Source: Reichenbachiella agariperforans (GTDB taxonomy: Bacteria; Bacteroidota; Bacteroidia; Cytophagales; Cyclobacteriaceae). From it: a stretch of 64,000 nucleotides of DNA. Of this stretch, positions 26,410 to 33,678 are shown in pieces. Position 1 is the stretch's first letter, and each line of letters starts with the position of its first letter. The stretch lies in NCBI RefSeq assembly GCF_900142205.1, contig NZ_FRAA01000008.1, positions 1 through 64,000 on the forward strand. Direction: 5' to 3'. The position numbers were made by a program, and so were the translations under genes. A model generated the notes under the pieces. The model made no database searches, had not been told where the DNA came from, and saw only the letters and a program-made list of their open reading frames with translations.

Positions 26410-28283
26410 TGCCTGATATCATCCACTTATTACCTGATGCGATCGCCAACCAAATAGCGGCTGGAGAAGTCGTCCAACGCCCTGCCTCTGTAGTCAAAGA
26501 ACTACTCGAAAACAGCGTGGATGCAGGCAGTACCAAAATACAACTCATCGTCTCAGACGCAGGCAAAAACCTGATCCAAGTCATCGACGATGGCAAAGGC
26601 ATGAGCGAAACAGATGCTCGCATGAGTTTCGAACGACATGCGACTTCCAAAATCCGAAAATCAGAGGATCTATTCAATATCCTAACCATGGGATTTAGGG
26701 GAGAAGCCTTAGCCTCTATCGCGGCAGTCGCACGCGTAGAACTCAAAACCAAAACAACTGATGCAGAACTAGGCAGCTCTATCATCATAGAAGCGTCTGA
26801 AGTCAAGAGCCAAGGCCCTGACTCGATGAACCAAGGCACGACACTATCGGTCAAAAACCTGTTCTACAATGTACCCGCCAGACGAAACTTCCTCAAAAGT
26901 AACTCTGTCGAGATGCGACACATCATTGACGAGTTTCAGCGGATATCACTAGCGAACCCACAGATTGGTTTTTCTTTGATCCAAAACGACAAAGAGGTCT
27001 ACAATGCTCCCGCAGGGAAACTTAGCCAGCGCATCGTGCACCTCTTTGGGAAAAACTATCAAACCCAGCTCATCACCTGCCAAGAGGAGACCGAGTGGTT
27101 TAAAGTAACGGGGTATATCGGCAAACCGGAACACGCTAAGAAGACACGTGGCGAACAATTCTTCTTCGTCAACAACCGATTCATCAAGAGCAGTTACCTC
27201 AACCACGCGGTGCAAGGTGCCTACGAAGGCTTAATCAAAGATGATCAGCATCCGTTCTATACACTCTTCATCGAAATGGATCCAGCCCGCATCGATATCA
27301 ACGTACACCCAACCAAGACCGAAATCAAATTCGAGGATGAGCGCAGCGTCTACGGCATCATCAAATCAGCCGTCAAGCAGGCACTAGGCGCACACAATGT
27401 CACGCCCTCTTTGGACTTTGAGACGGATGTCAACTTCGAAAACTTCGCCGTACACACCCAAAGATTCGAATCGGGTGCCACACACAAAGATTCAGGCTAT
27501 GGCAATTTCAAGTCTTTGGATCAGAAACAAGGAAAGTCCGTCCGATGGGAGAGCCTCTATGAGAGTGCCATCAACGAATCTTCTCTATCTCCTGCCGAAA
27601 TCCGACAAGAGGAAATGGCAGGCTTTGACCAGAGCATCCCCGACGAACCTCGCGAAAAGGTACAGATGGAGATCGCTTCCACCCTATCATCCAGCCATGA
27701 TGCGCCGACCTCAGGGACATCTGACCCTGTACTGATGCATGAAAAATACGTCATGAAGCAAGTCAAATCAGGCGTCATGATACTGGATGCTACCCTAGCA
27801 CATGAGCGCATCCTCTACGAAAACTATCTCGGGACGCTAGAAAACAAAACAGGGATGACGCAAAAAAGTCTCTTTCCGGTAAGTCTAGATCTGAGCCCTG
27901 CTGACTTTTCGCTCGTGATGGAGTTAGAAAAAGAAATCATGGCATTGGGTTTTGAATTTGAAGTATTCGGAGACAAAAGCATCGCCATCAATGGTGTCCC
28001 CGCTGATGTACAGCACATCAACGAAAAAGAACTGTTCGAAGGACTGATCGAGCAGTTCAAGTACAACAAATCCGAACTCTCACTCAACACCCAGGAGAGT
28101 ATCGCCCGTGCCATGGCCAAACGATCTGCGAGTCGAACCAAAATTTCCAAAGAGACATTAGAACTCAAAACCCTCATAGACCGTTTGTTTGCCTGCAGCC
28201 AGCCTAACTATACACCCAATGGTACACCGACTTTTGTTATCTTGGGGCTCGAAAAAATTGTAGAATTTTTTAAGTACAAATAG
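26409..28283 (+). CDS. mutL: DNA mismatch repair protein MutL
   Basis: A mismatch repair ATPase of 624 residues that links MutS recognition to strand removal. The GHKL ATPase half (about 1-330) is intact: IANQIAAGEVVQRPASVVKE, the metal site in LENSVDAGS, DDGKGM, and FRGEALASIAAV. The C-terminal dimer domain (about 440-624) carries the metal-binding motif of endonuclease-type MutL, normally DQHA-x2-E-x4-E. Here it reads D460-A-T-L-A-H-E466-R-I-L-Y-E471: the acidic residues stay, but Gln and the metal-binding His are replaced by Ala and Thr. The late motif is FACSQPNYTPNGTPTF. The start overlaps the previous stop, and the next gene begins directly after the TAG. Confidence 0.95.
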   Translation: MPDIIHLLPDAIANQIAAGEVVQRPASVVKELLENSVDAGSTKIQLIVSDAGKNLIQVIDDGKGMSETDARMSFERHATSKIRKSEDLFNILTMGFRGEALASIAAVARVELKTKTTDAELGSSIIIEASEVKSQGPDSMNQGTTLSVKNLFYNVPARRNFLKSNSVEMRHIIDEFQRISLANPQIGFSLIQNDKEVYNAPAGKLSQRIVHLFGKNYQTQLITCQEETEWFKVTGYIGKPEHAKKTRGEQFFFVNNRFIKSSYLNHAVQGAYEGLIKDDQHPFYTLFIEMDPARIDINVHPTKTEIKFEDERSVYGIIKSAVKQALGAHNVTPSLDFETDVNFENFAVHTQRFESGATHKDSGYGNFKSLDQKQGKSVRWESLYESAINESSLSPAEIRQEEMAGFDQSIPDEPREKVQMEIASTLSSSHDAPTSGTSDPVLMHEKYVMKQVKSGVMILDATLAHERILYENYLGTLENKTGMTQKSLFPVSLDLSPADFSLVMELEKEIMALGFEFEVFGDKSIAINGVPADVQHINEKELFEGLIEQFKYNKSELSLNTQESIARAMAKRSASRTKISKETLELKTLIDRLFACSQPNYTPNGTPTFVILGLEKIVEFFKYK

Positions 28284-29075
28284 ATGTTTAATCTAACTCC
28301 TATGGTGAAGAACATCCTGATAATCAATATCGGGGTATTTCTGATCGGTTCTTTTCTTAATTTCAACCTGTCTCACTTATTTGGTGTCCATTACATCTTC
28401 TCAGATGGGTTCTTCATCTTCCAGTATGTAACCTACATGTGGTTGCACGCCAGTTTCATGCACTTGTTTGGCAACATGTTCGCCGTGCTGATTTTTGGTC
28501 CTATGCTGGAGCGCGTCTGGGGTGCCAAGAAGTTCTTGTTATTCTATCTCATCACGGGCATAGGAGCTGGTCTCCTCTATGGCGTAGCTGATACGGTAGA
28601 AAAGGGCCGTTTTAGCACAGACACCGAACAGTTCGTCGATCATCCAAACCCAGAGGAGTTTTACATCTATATTCATAACTATGCAGATGGCTATGACATG
28701 GTCAAGCTCGGAGATTTTGCGGATACTTACTACGACAACCCTGACAACCTCTCCTTCGCCAGCCAGGCAGTGAGCATTGTCAACCAGATCTACAATGAGA
28801 TGTCTAACATCCCCATGGTCGGTGCGTCGGGTGCAGTCTTTGGGATACTCATGGCATTCGGGATGCTGTTCCCTAATACTGAACTCATGTTGCTGTTTCC
28901 TCCGATCCCTATCAAAGCCAAATATTTGGTATTTTTCTATGGAGCGTATGAACTATATTCGGAGATCAATCGTACCGGAGGAGACAATGTCGCCCACCTT
29001 GCCCACCTCAGTGGGATGTTGATCGCATTTATATTGTTGAAATACTGGGCTAGGAATGGCCGAGATTTTTATTAA
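28284..29075 (+). CDS. Rhomboid family intramembrane serine protease (first of two)
   Basis: A membrane protease of 263 residues that cuts transmembrane helices within the bilayer. The catalytic Ser is S182 in VGASGAVFG, and the partner His is in AHLAHLSG (H238 or H241). The early motif YMWLHASFMHLFGNM is the family's L1/HxxxHLxxN element. Between helices 3 and 4 there is an insertion of about 70 acidic residues (roughly 104-175) that most bacterial rhomboids lack; it is outside the core and may bind a substrate. The gene starts on the base after the mutL stop. A second rhomboid follows after 14 bp. The two probably arose by duplication, a repeated arrangement in Bacteroidota. Confidence 0.9.
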   Translation: MFNLTPMVKNILIINIGVFLIGSFLNFNLSHLFGVHYIFSDGFFIFQYVTYMWLHASFMHLFGNMFAVLIFGPMLERVWGAKKFLLFYLITGIGAGLLYGVADTVEKGRFSTDTEQFVDHPNPEEFYIYIHNYADGYDMVKLGDFADTYYDNPDNLSFASQAVSIVNQIYNEMSNIPMVGASGAVFGILMAFGMLFPNTELMLLFPPIPIKAKYLVFFYGAYELYSEINRTGGDNVAHLAHLSGMLIAFILLKYWARNGRDFY

Positions 29076-29089
29076 AGTAAAGTAACGCT

Positions 29090-30013
29090 ATGGACAATTT
29101 GATGGATGATTTTAAGAATGCATGGAAGAGACCTAACAATGCCCTTCCGCAGATCATCATTATTAACATTTCGGTATTTATAGTACTCGCTGTACTCAAT
29201 TTCTTCGGGAAGATCGCTGGGATAGATTCGGTCTCCAACTTTATCATAGACCAATTCACCATCCCTTCTGCATTTGCAACGTTTTTGACGAGACCTTGGA
29301 CGCTACTCACCTATGCCTTTGCGCATGATTTAACAGGTATCCTTCACATTCTCTTCAACATGCTGGTGCTGTACTGGTTTGGTCGGTTGATCGTAGAGTA
29401 TATCGGCAATCAAAAACTGATCAACCTATATGTACTCGGCGCACTGGCGGGCGGTCTCATCTACCTGATGGTGTACAACCTGATCCCGTACTATATAGAG
29501 AGGTCCAACTTCAACGGAATGGTCGGAGCATCCGCAGCAGTCTATGCGATCACAGTGGCCGCAGCGACACTGCTGCCCAACTACACGTTCCACCTGATGT
29601 TCATCGGCCCTGTGAAGATCAAATACATCGCAGGGTTCTACATCGTCATCTCATTCTTGGGCGCAGTGGGTAGCAATGCTGGCGGCAATATCGCCCACCT
29701 AGGTGGGGCACTGATCGGCTTCTTATACATCAAACAACTGCAGTCGGGTACTGACTGGGGGATTTGGATCGGCAGCATTATGCGCTTTTTCAAAAGTCTA
29801 TTTGTTCGACAGCCTAAGATCAAAGTCACCCATAAGAAAACCAAGAGCCAAAGCAGCAGTCGTAGTTCGTCATCTGCGACATCCAGTACAGGACACAACA
29901 TCGCCGATCAGGCAGAAATCGACGCTATCCTAGACAAAATCTCACAGTCTGGCTATGAAAGCCTCTCCAAAGAAGAGAAACAAAAACTGTTCAATGCCAG
30001 CAAAAAGAGCTAA
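29090..30013 (+). CDS. Rhomboid family intramembrane serine protease with C-terminal DUF6576-like tail
   Basis: A second rhomboid of 307 residues. The core has YAFAHDLTGILHILFNMLVL at the L1 region, catalytic S148 in MVGASAAVYA and the His in NIAHLGGALIG (H203). The residue after the Ser is Ala rather than Gly, a mild departure from GxSG, so activity is likely but not certain. A Ser/Thr-rich linker (about 250-275) is followed by a short soluble helix pair, EIDAILDKISQSGYESLSKE and EEKQKLFNASKKS, of the DUF6576 kind often found at the end of Bacteroidota rhomboids. It lies 14 bp behind the first rhomboid, and a terminator follows. Confidence 0.88.
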   Translation: MDNLMDDFKNAWKRPNNALPQIIIINISVFIVLAVLNFFGKIAGIDSVSNFIIDQFTIPSAFATFLTRPWTLLTYAFAHDLTGILHILFNMLVLYWFGRLIVEYIGNQKLINLYVLGALAGGLIYLMVYNLIPYYIERSNFNGMVGASAAVYAITVAAATLLPNYTFHLMFIGPVKIKYIAGFYIVISFLGAVGSNAGGNIAHLGGALIGFLYIKQLQSGTDWGIWIGSIMRFFKSLFVRQPKIKVTHKKTKSQSSSRSSSSATSSTGHNIADQAEIDAILDKISQSGYESLSKEEKQKLFNASKKS

Positions 30014-30029
30014 GAAGCAGGAAGAAACA

Positions 30030-30066
30030 AAAACGCCCTAGTTGATCTAATCAACTAGGGCGTTTT
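30030..30066. terminator. Terminator of the mutL-rhomboid cluster
   Basis: AAAACGCCCTAGTTGA pairs with its complement at 30051-30066 over 16 bp around a 5-nt loop. It lies 17 bp after the second rhomboid stop and 23 bp from the convergent DUF4494 stop, so it can end both transcripts. Confidence 0.9.
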
Positions 30067-30088
30067 CATATCTGGATAAAACTCCGTT

Positions 30089-30592
30089 CTATTCCACTTC
30101 TTCCTCGACCTCTTCCTCTTCCAGTTCGGACACTGGTGTCAGGTTATCCGGGATCGCTTCTTCATCTGCGTCATATGGATACACCTCGACGATATTCGTC
30201 TTCGCGATCGATGGGATTTCGAAAGGTACCAGCATAGTGTTTAAGCTTTCGCTCACTCGCTCAAATGCCTGTTTGAGATCCTCCGCATTCACCAAAAAGT
30301 AGGTGTTGACTTTGACCTCCTTGTCACTATCACCATCCACTGTCGAATAGGATACTTTGGCTTTGTACCAATAGTCCGCATCTTCTAGATGCAGCAGTTC
30401 TCCGATATTGGTCTTCGTAATGCTATTGACAGAAAACTCACCGCTCACATCTCTCTCCATTGCCTCGTAGATACGGGACTCTGCCTCTGTATAAGTCAAC
30501 GCATCCACCAAAAAAGCCTCTGTGGTCTGTTTCATCACACCCTCTTCATCGACCTTACCGTACTTTACTTTACACGAATACCAAATTCTCAT
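30089..30592 (-). CDS. DUF4494 domain-containing protein
   Basis: A cytoplasmic protein of 167 residues. It contains the DUF4494 layout: an opening strand MRIWYSCKVKYGKVDEEG, then EAFLVDALTYTEAESRIYE, and a second half DYWYKAKVSYSTVDGD with KVNTYFLVNAEDLKQAFERV. The two halves look like each other, a likely internal duplication. The last 20 residues are almost all acidic (ELEEEEVEEEVE). The family is confined to Bacteroidota and has no known function. A TACTTTTG at 30635-30642 on the minus strand fits a -7 promoter element, though no clear -33 element is seen. Confidence 0.85.
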   Translation of the reverse strand: MRIWYSCKVKYGKVDEEGVMKQTTEAFLVDALTYTEAESRIYEAMERDVSGEFSVNSITKTNIGELLHLEDADYWYKAKVSYSTVDGDSDKEVKVNTYFLVNAEDLKQAFERVSESLNTMLVPFEIPSIAKTNIVEVYPYDADEEAIPDNLTPVSELEEEEVEEEVE

Positions 30593-30732
30593 TTTATATA
30601 CTTTTGTACTGTTAAAAATCCATTTACTTCAGCCCAAAAGTAGAACTTAGCCTGACTAAATTCTAATAATACAAGTCCGATCCTTAAAGTATTTTATATT
30701 TTTACTTTTAGAAAAAATATAAAATCATATCT

Positions 30733-31272
30733 ATGAGATTCATAACATTAGTACTCCTAACGATCAGCCTCAATACCTATGCCCAAGTGGGAGATCCCTT
30801 CCCAGAGATGTCTACCGAGTCGCTCACGCACCAGCTCATAGAAATACCCGATCATACCATGGGCAAATACACCCTGCTGTGTATCGCCTACTCCAAAAAA
30901 GCAGAAGAAGATCTCGGCAAATGGTTTTCGCCTATCTACACCAACTTTATCCAAAAATCGACAAGCCCATTTGCCTTTCACTACGACATCAACACCTATT
31001 TCATCCCGATGTTTACTGGAGCGAAACGACCCGCCTACAAGAAAGTGATGAAAAAAACGCAAGCGTCTGTCGATCCGCTGATCCAGCCTCACGTCCTCTT
31101 CTATGAGGGTACACTGATCGAATACAAAACCAAATTGGATTTTAATGATTCGAAAATCCCCTACTTCTACATTTTAGACCCAGAAGGCAAAATCATACAC
31201 TTCACCTCTGGCAATTACTCAGACAAGAAAATGCAAGAAGTCATCAATGCTCTCGCTCCCTCACTGAAATAA
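30733..31272 (+). CDS. Secreted thioredoxin-fold-like protein without CxxC
   Basis: A protein of 179 residues with a signal peptide (MRFITLVLLTISLNTYAQ). The mature chain starts VGDPFPEMSTESLTHQLIEI, the entry of TlpA/AhpC-like proteins, then KYTLLCIAYSKKAEEDLGKW, where a redox CxxC would be expected but is absent; the sequence has IAYSKK instead. The C-terminal half ends in IPYFYILDPEGKIIHFTSGN, the typical beta strand of the thioredoxin fold. It may be a folding or assembly factor rather than an oxidoreductase; some similarity in layout to ATP10-like proteins is noted but not firm. No operon partner is evident. Confidence 0.65.
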   Translation: MRFITLVLLTISLNTYAQVGDPFPEMSTESLTHQLIEIPDHTMGKYTLLCIAYSKKAEEDLGKWFSPIYTNFIQKSTSPFAFHYDINTYFIPMFTGAKRPAYKKVMKKTQASVDPLIQPHVLFYEGTLIEYKTKLDFNDSKIPYFYILDPEGKIIHFTSGNYSDKKMQEVINALAPSLK

Positions 31273-31476
31273 TCAAGTATCCCTCGGCAAACTACCCCAT
31301 GACCCCATTGTAATTTTCCACTAGTTTGAAAACGCCAACTACTATTCTTGTCCTGTTGGAAGGTGGGAAATTCTTGGTCGGGTGTTTGTTTGGATGGTAT
31401 GGCTACCAAAGATTCAATATTTGAAAACCAGGTAAAACCCACTATTGTTGGGCTTTTATGACCTTTGAACAAAAGC

Positions 31477-31608
31477 TAAGCTTACCTGAGCCTGAAGGTA
31501 AGCTTACCAGAGCCCCAACCTAAGCTTACTTCAGGGTGAACCTAAGCTTACCTCGACCCTGAGGTAAGGCAACATGGGAGCCGAACTAAGCTTAGGTTGG
31601 AGAGGTCA
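31477..31608. repeat. 22-bp-period array of TAAGCTTA palindromes (array A)
   Basis: Six direct units start at 31477, 31499, 31521, 31543, 31565 and 31587, exactly 22 bp apart. Five carry TAAGCTTA, usually flanked by CC or GG to give 12-bp palindromes such as GGTAAGCTTACC; the fifth unit is decayed (TAAGGCAA). The other 10 bp differ from unit to unit. There is no ORF through it. It lies in a 490-bp gap and ends 29 bp before the 95-bp repeat. The strict period equals about two helical turns. Confidence 0.85.
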
Positions 31609-31637
31609 GAACTTTTTCGGAGAACATGATTGTAGTT

Positions 31638-31732
31638 TGAGCATTTGTCATGTGACATTCCGCTCACATGATCATATCTACAGCTGCTCAAGTGAGCCAT
31701 GCCATCCTCGTCACAGACGAGGACGAGTCTAG
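31638..31732. repeat. 95-bp direct repeat, copy 1
   Basis: Identical over 95 bp with 33180-33274 and in the same orientation; the two copies flank the VOC-EVE-MarR cassette. Within it are the inverted repeats TCATGTGA/TCACATGA, GCTCA/TGAGC and TCCTCGTC/GACGAGGA. In copy 1 a frame starting MIISTAAQVSHAILVTDEDE runs on beyond the repeat, but I do not recognise a protein in it. Confidence 0.85.
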
Positions 31733-31764
31733 GCTAAAAGGCCTGATTGCAGCATTTGGATTGA

Positions 31765-32226
31765 CTAATGATCTTTATTTTGTTCGGTCAATTTTGCCAT
31801 ATACTGATTGAATGAAGGCAATCTTTCCCCCAAAACGGAGAAGAATTCTGAATCGGTATTTTCCACTGCTGTCAATGCTTTTTGTAGGATTTTAGCCCCT
31901 TCATGTGTCAGGGTGATTACTTTGGCTCTTGTATCTGTTTGGTGTTCTTGCCTACTGATAAATTTCTTTTCTTCTAGGGTTCTCAAAACTTTGGACACCA
32001 TCATCCTGTCCGTATTACTTTGGTTAGCAATGTCAATTTGCGTTACCGCGTCACTGACCTTGGATAGCCATCCTAATGCTGCCAAAAGCACAAATTGTGT
32101 TTGCGTCAGGTTTAAAGGGTCTAATACTTTTTTTTGTTTTCTCTGCCACAACATTGTGAGTTGGCCTAGTAAATAGCCCGGGCTATCGTCAGGGCTTTTA
32201 AAAATGAATTCGATTTCTTTAGGCAT
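31765..32226 (-). CDS. MarR family transcriptional regulator
   Basis: A winged-helix regulator of 153 residues. The start at 32226 (MPKEIEFIFKSPDDSPGYLL) is chosen over a longer frame that runs through the EVE gene. The MarR fold is seen as LTQTQFVLLAALGWL, then TQIDIANQSNTDRMMVSKVL as the recognition helix and RTLEEKKFISRQEHQTDTRA as the wing, with TDTRAKVITLTHEG being a family hallmark. MarR proteins usually repress their own operon and respond to small aromatic or oxidising molecules. Its start overlaps the end of the EVE gene by 8 bp, so it is the last gene of a VOC-EVE-MarR operon. Confidence 0.88.
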   Translation of the reverse strand: MPKEIEFIFKSPDDSPGYLLGQLTMLWQRKQKKVLDPLNLTQTQFVLLAALGWLSKVSDAVTQIDIANQSNTDRMMVSKVLRTLEEKKFISRQEHQTDTRAKVITLTHEGAKILQKALTAVENTDSEFFSVLGERLPSFNQYMAKLTEQNKDH

Positions 32227-32659
32227 AATGATCTTGGAGCATATGTGATGAGATTGTATCAAAGTCGTGTTGGTTGATTTCAAAGAAACCAAATCTAAAT
32301 GGATAACCCCACTTTTTTTTGTTTTGAATAAACTCCAGATCATCAATCAAAGGAAGGATAGAAATGTCTTTGCTAGGGATAAATTCGACCTTTCGTCTAG
32401 CAGGACAAAAGTCTTCTGAAACTTGAAATTGATAGATCTCATCATCAATGATCTTTCCTAATGCAGTAAACTCTTGGCTTTTCTCTGGTTTGCCCATGGT
32501 TTGCTTTCCCGAATAAAAAATCACAAAGTCTCCTTTCTTCATTCTTTTTAATGGCGAAGATTTCCCGTGACAGGTTTGAGCGATTTCTTGTGCCATTGCC
32601 ACTTTGACGTGATCTTTTGATGCGACGATTACCCAATTTTTCCGTGCTCTATCCATCAT
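32219..32659 (-). CDS. EVE domain-containing protein
   Basis: A small protein of 146 residues with the EVE/PUA-like fold (UPF0310 family). It starts MMDRARKNWVIVASKDHVKV, then GKSSPLKRMKKGDFVIFYSG, a typical EVE segment, and continues with QEFTALGKIIDDEIYQFQ and PARRKVEFIPSKDISIL. EVE domains bind modified bases in nucleic acid and are met in restriction and anti-phage proteins as well as stand-alone. No other defence gene is in the window, so such a role is only a possibility. It lies 6 bp behind the VOC gene and overlaps marR by 8 bp. Confidence 0.85.
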   Translation of the reverse strand: MMDRARKNWVIVASKDHVKVAMAQEIAQTCHGKSSPLKRMKKGDFVIFYSGKQTMGKPEKSQEFTALGKIIDDEIYQFQVSEDFCPARRKVEFIPSKDISILPLIDDLEFIQNKKKWGYPFRFGFFEINQHDFDTISSHMLQDHYA

Positions 32660-32665
32660 TTACAG

Positions 32666-33028
32666 TCATTTTGTTTCCAAAAATGTAATGATGTATCCGT
32701 CAGGGTCTTTTGCCATGATTGTTTTTCCAAACGGTGTATGGTTGATTTCACCTAAAAGAGTAACCCCTTTTTGAGTCAGTTGGCTTTGTAGTGCTTCGAT
32801 TTTTCCGTCTATCGCAAACCAAAGTGAAGCACCAACCCCCAGTTCTTTTCCTTCTATGTCTCCAATGGGGGTTCGTATGGCAAAACTTGCTTCGCCTTTG
32901 TTGAACTTAAAAACGCAGGCGTATTGATTACTCATTTCTGACAACTCAAACCCTAACTTATTGGTGTAGAAGGCCTTTGACACTTCTAAATCCCTTACTT
33001 GAAGAGATGCAAAATCTAATTTCCTCAT
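32666..33028 (-). CDS. VOC family (glyoxalase/bleomycin-resistance-like) protein
   Basis: A protein of 120 residues with the beta-alpha-beta-beta-beta fold of the vicinal oxygen chelate superfamily. It starts MRKLDFASLQVRDLEVSKAF, then YTNKLGFELSEM, and closes with MAKDPDGYIITFLETK, the family's conserved end with the metal-side Glu. Members include glyoxalases, dioxygenases and drug-binding proteins; the exact substrate cannot be read. It is the first gene of the VOC-EVE-MarR operon, and a MarR regulator next to a VOC protein often means a detoxification response. Confidence 0.85.
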   Translation of the reverse strand: MRKLDFASLQVRDLEVSKAFYTNKLGFELSEMSNQYACVFKFNKGEASFAIRTPIGDIEGKELGVGASLWFAIDGKIEALQSQLTQKGVTLLGEINHTPFGKTIMAKDPDGYIITFLETK

Positions 33029-33132
33029 TTCATCTGTTTTGTTGTCGCAATTATAATATACACGACAACAATAAACAACCTTTTCACCTTGAGAGTCAAA
33101 CTATTCATACTTGCATGTATGGAGAGCCCGCT

Positions 33133-33155
33133 CGGTCGCAAATGCATTGCGACCG
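33133..33155. repeat. Perfect 9-bp hairpin upstream of the VOC gene
   Basis: CGGTCGCAA and TTGCGACCG pair around the loop ATGCA. It lies between the VOC start and copy 2 of the 95-bp repeat. There is no T run, so it is not a classical terminator; it may be part of the repeat element or an operator. Confidence 0.5.
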
Positions 33156-33179
33156 AAATGTTCTAAAATATGAAGGTAG

Positions 33180-33274
33180 TGAGCATTTGTCATGTGACAT
33201 TCCGCTCACATGATCATATCTACAGCTGCTCAAGTGAGCCATGCCATCCTCGTCACAGACGAGGACGAGTCTAG
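33180..33274. repeat. 95-bp direct repeat, copy 2
   Basis: Identical to 31638-31732. Inner inverted repeats lie at 33190-33213 (8-bp arms), 33228-33239 (5-bp arms) and 33247-33265 (8-bp arms, ACA loop). Sequence similarity between the copies stops sharply at both ends. Confidence 0.85.
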
Positions 33275-33678
33275 TCTATACCCTGCGAAGGTATCGATGC
33301 ATCAACCAAAATCTCCAATTACTGTAGACTTGTACCGATTCGCTCGGAGCGAGGGCAACGATACATTTTCGCCCAACAGCCTCCCGAAATGCCCCCTCAT
33401 CCACTAAAAACGCATGAGAAAGCGACAAAAACGCTAGCATACATTACCCACCACTTGGCAAGGACTAACCGTCACCTTGGAAACACACACAGTCTCCTCT
33501 CCAAGACTACTTGATGTTCATTAATGAATAGAGTCGTTCAATTATTGGATAGTTGATTTTCAAAGTGCTTGTTTCCTATTCGGTAGCTTAGTGGTCTAGG
33601 TATTCTTGCCTGATCCGGTTGCTCCTTGTAGACAAACCCAGTCCTGCAAACGGGTACCTAATCACAAAACAAAGAAAG
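33275..33678. other. Intergenic region before the pectin genes
   Basis: 404 bp with no gene that I would support. A short frame continuing from the repeat ends near 33407 and looks non-coding. A small CGCTC-GGA-GCGAG hairpin is present near 33341. The promoter of the pectate lyase gene should lie at its right end, but no clear Bacteroidota consensus is visible. Confidence 0.4.

Noticed and set aside
31477-31608. CRISPR-like array
   Set aside because: Repeat cores of 8-12 bp and 10-bp spacers are far too short, the cores are full palindromes, and no cas gene is in the window.
33210-33407. A 65-aa plus-strand ORF starting in copy 2 of the 95-bp repeat
   Set aside because: Its first part is the repeat itself, and the rest has no recognisable character; the same start in copy 1 runs into a different end. 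Treated as chance.
33575-33660. tRNA-like stretch (GGTAGCTTAGTGGTCTAGG)
   Set aside because: The D-arm-like start is not followed by an anticodon stem or a GTTCGA T-loop, and the ends do not pair.
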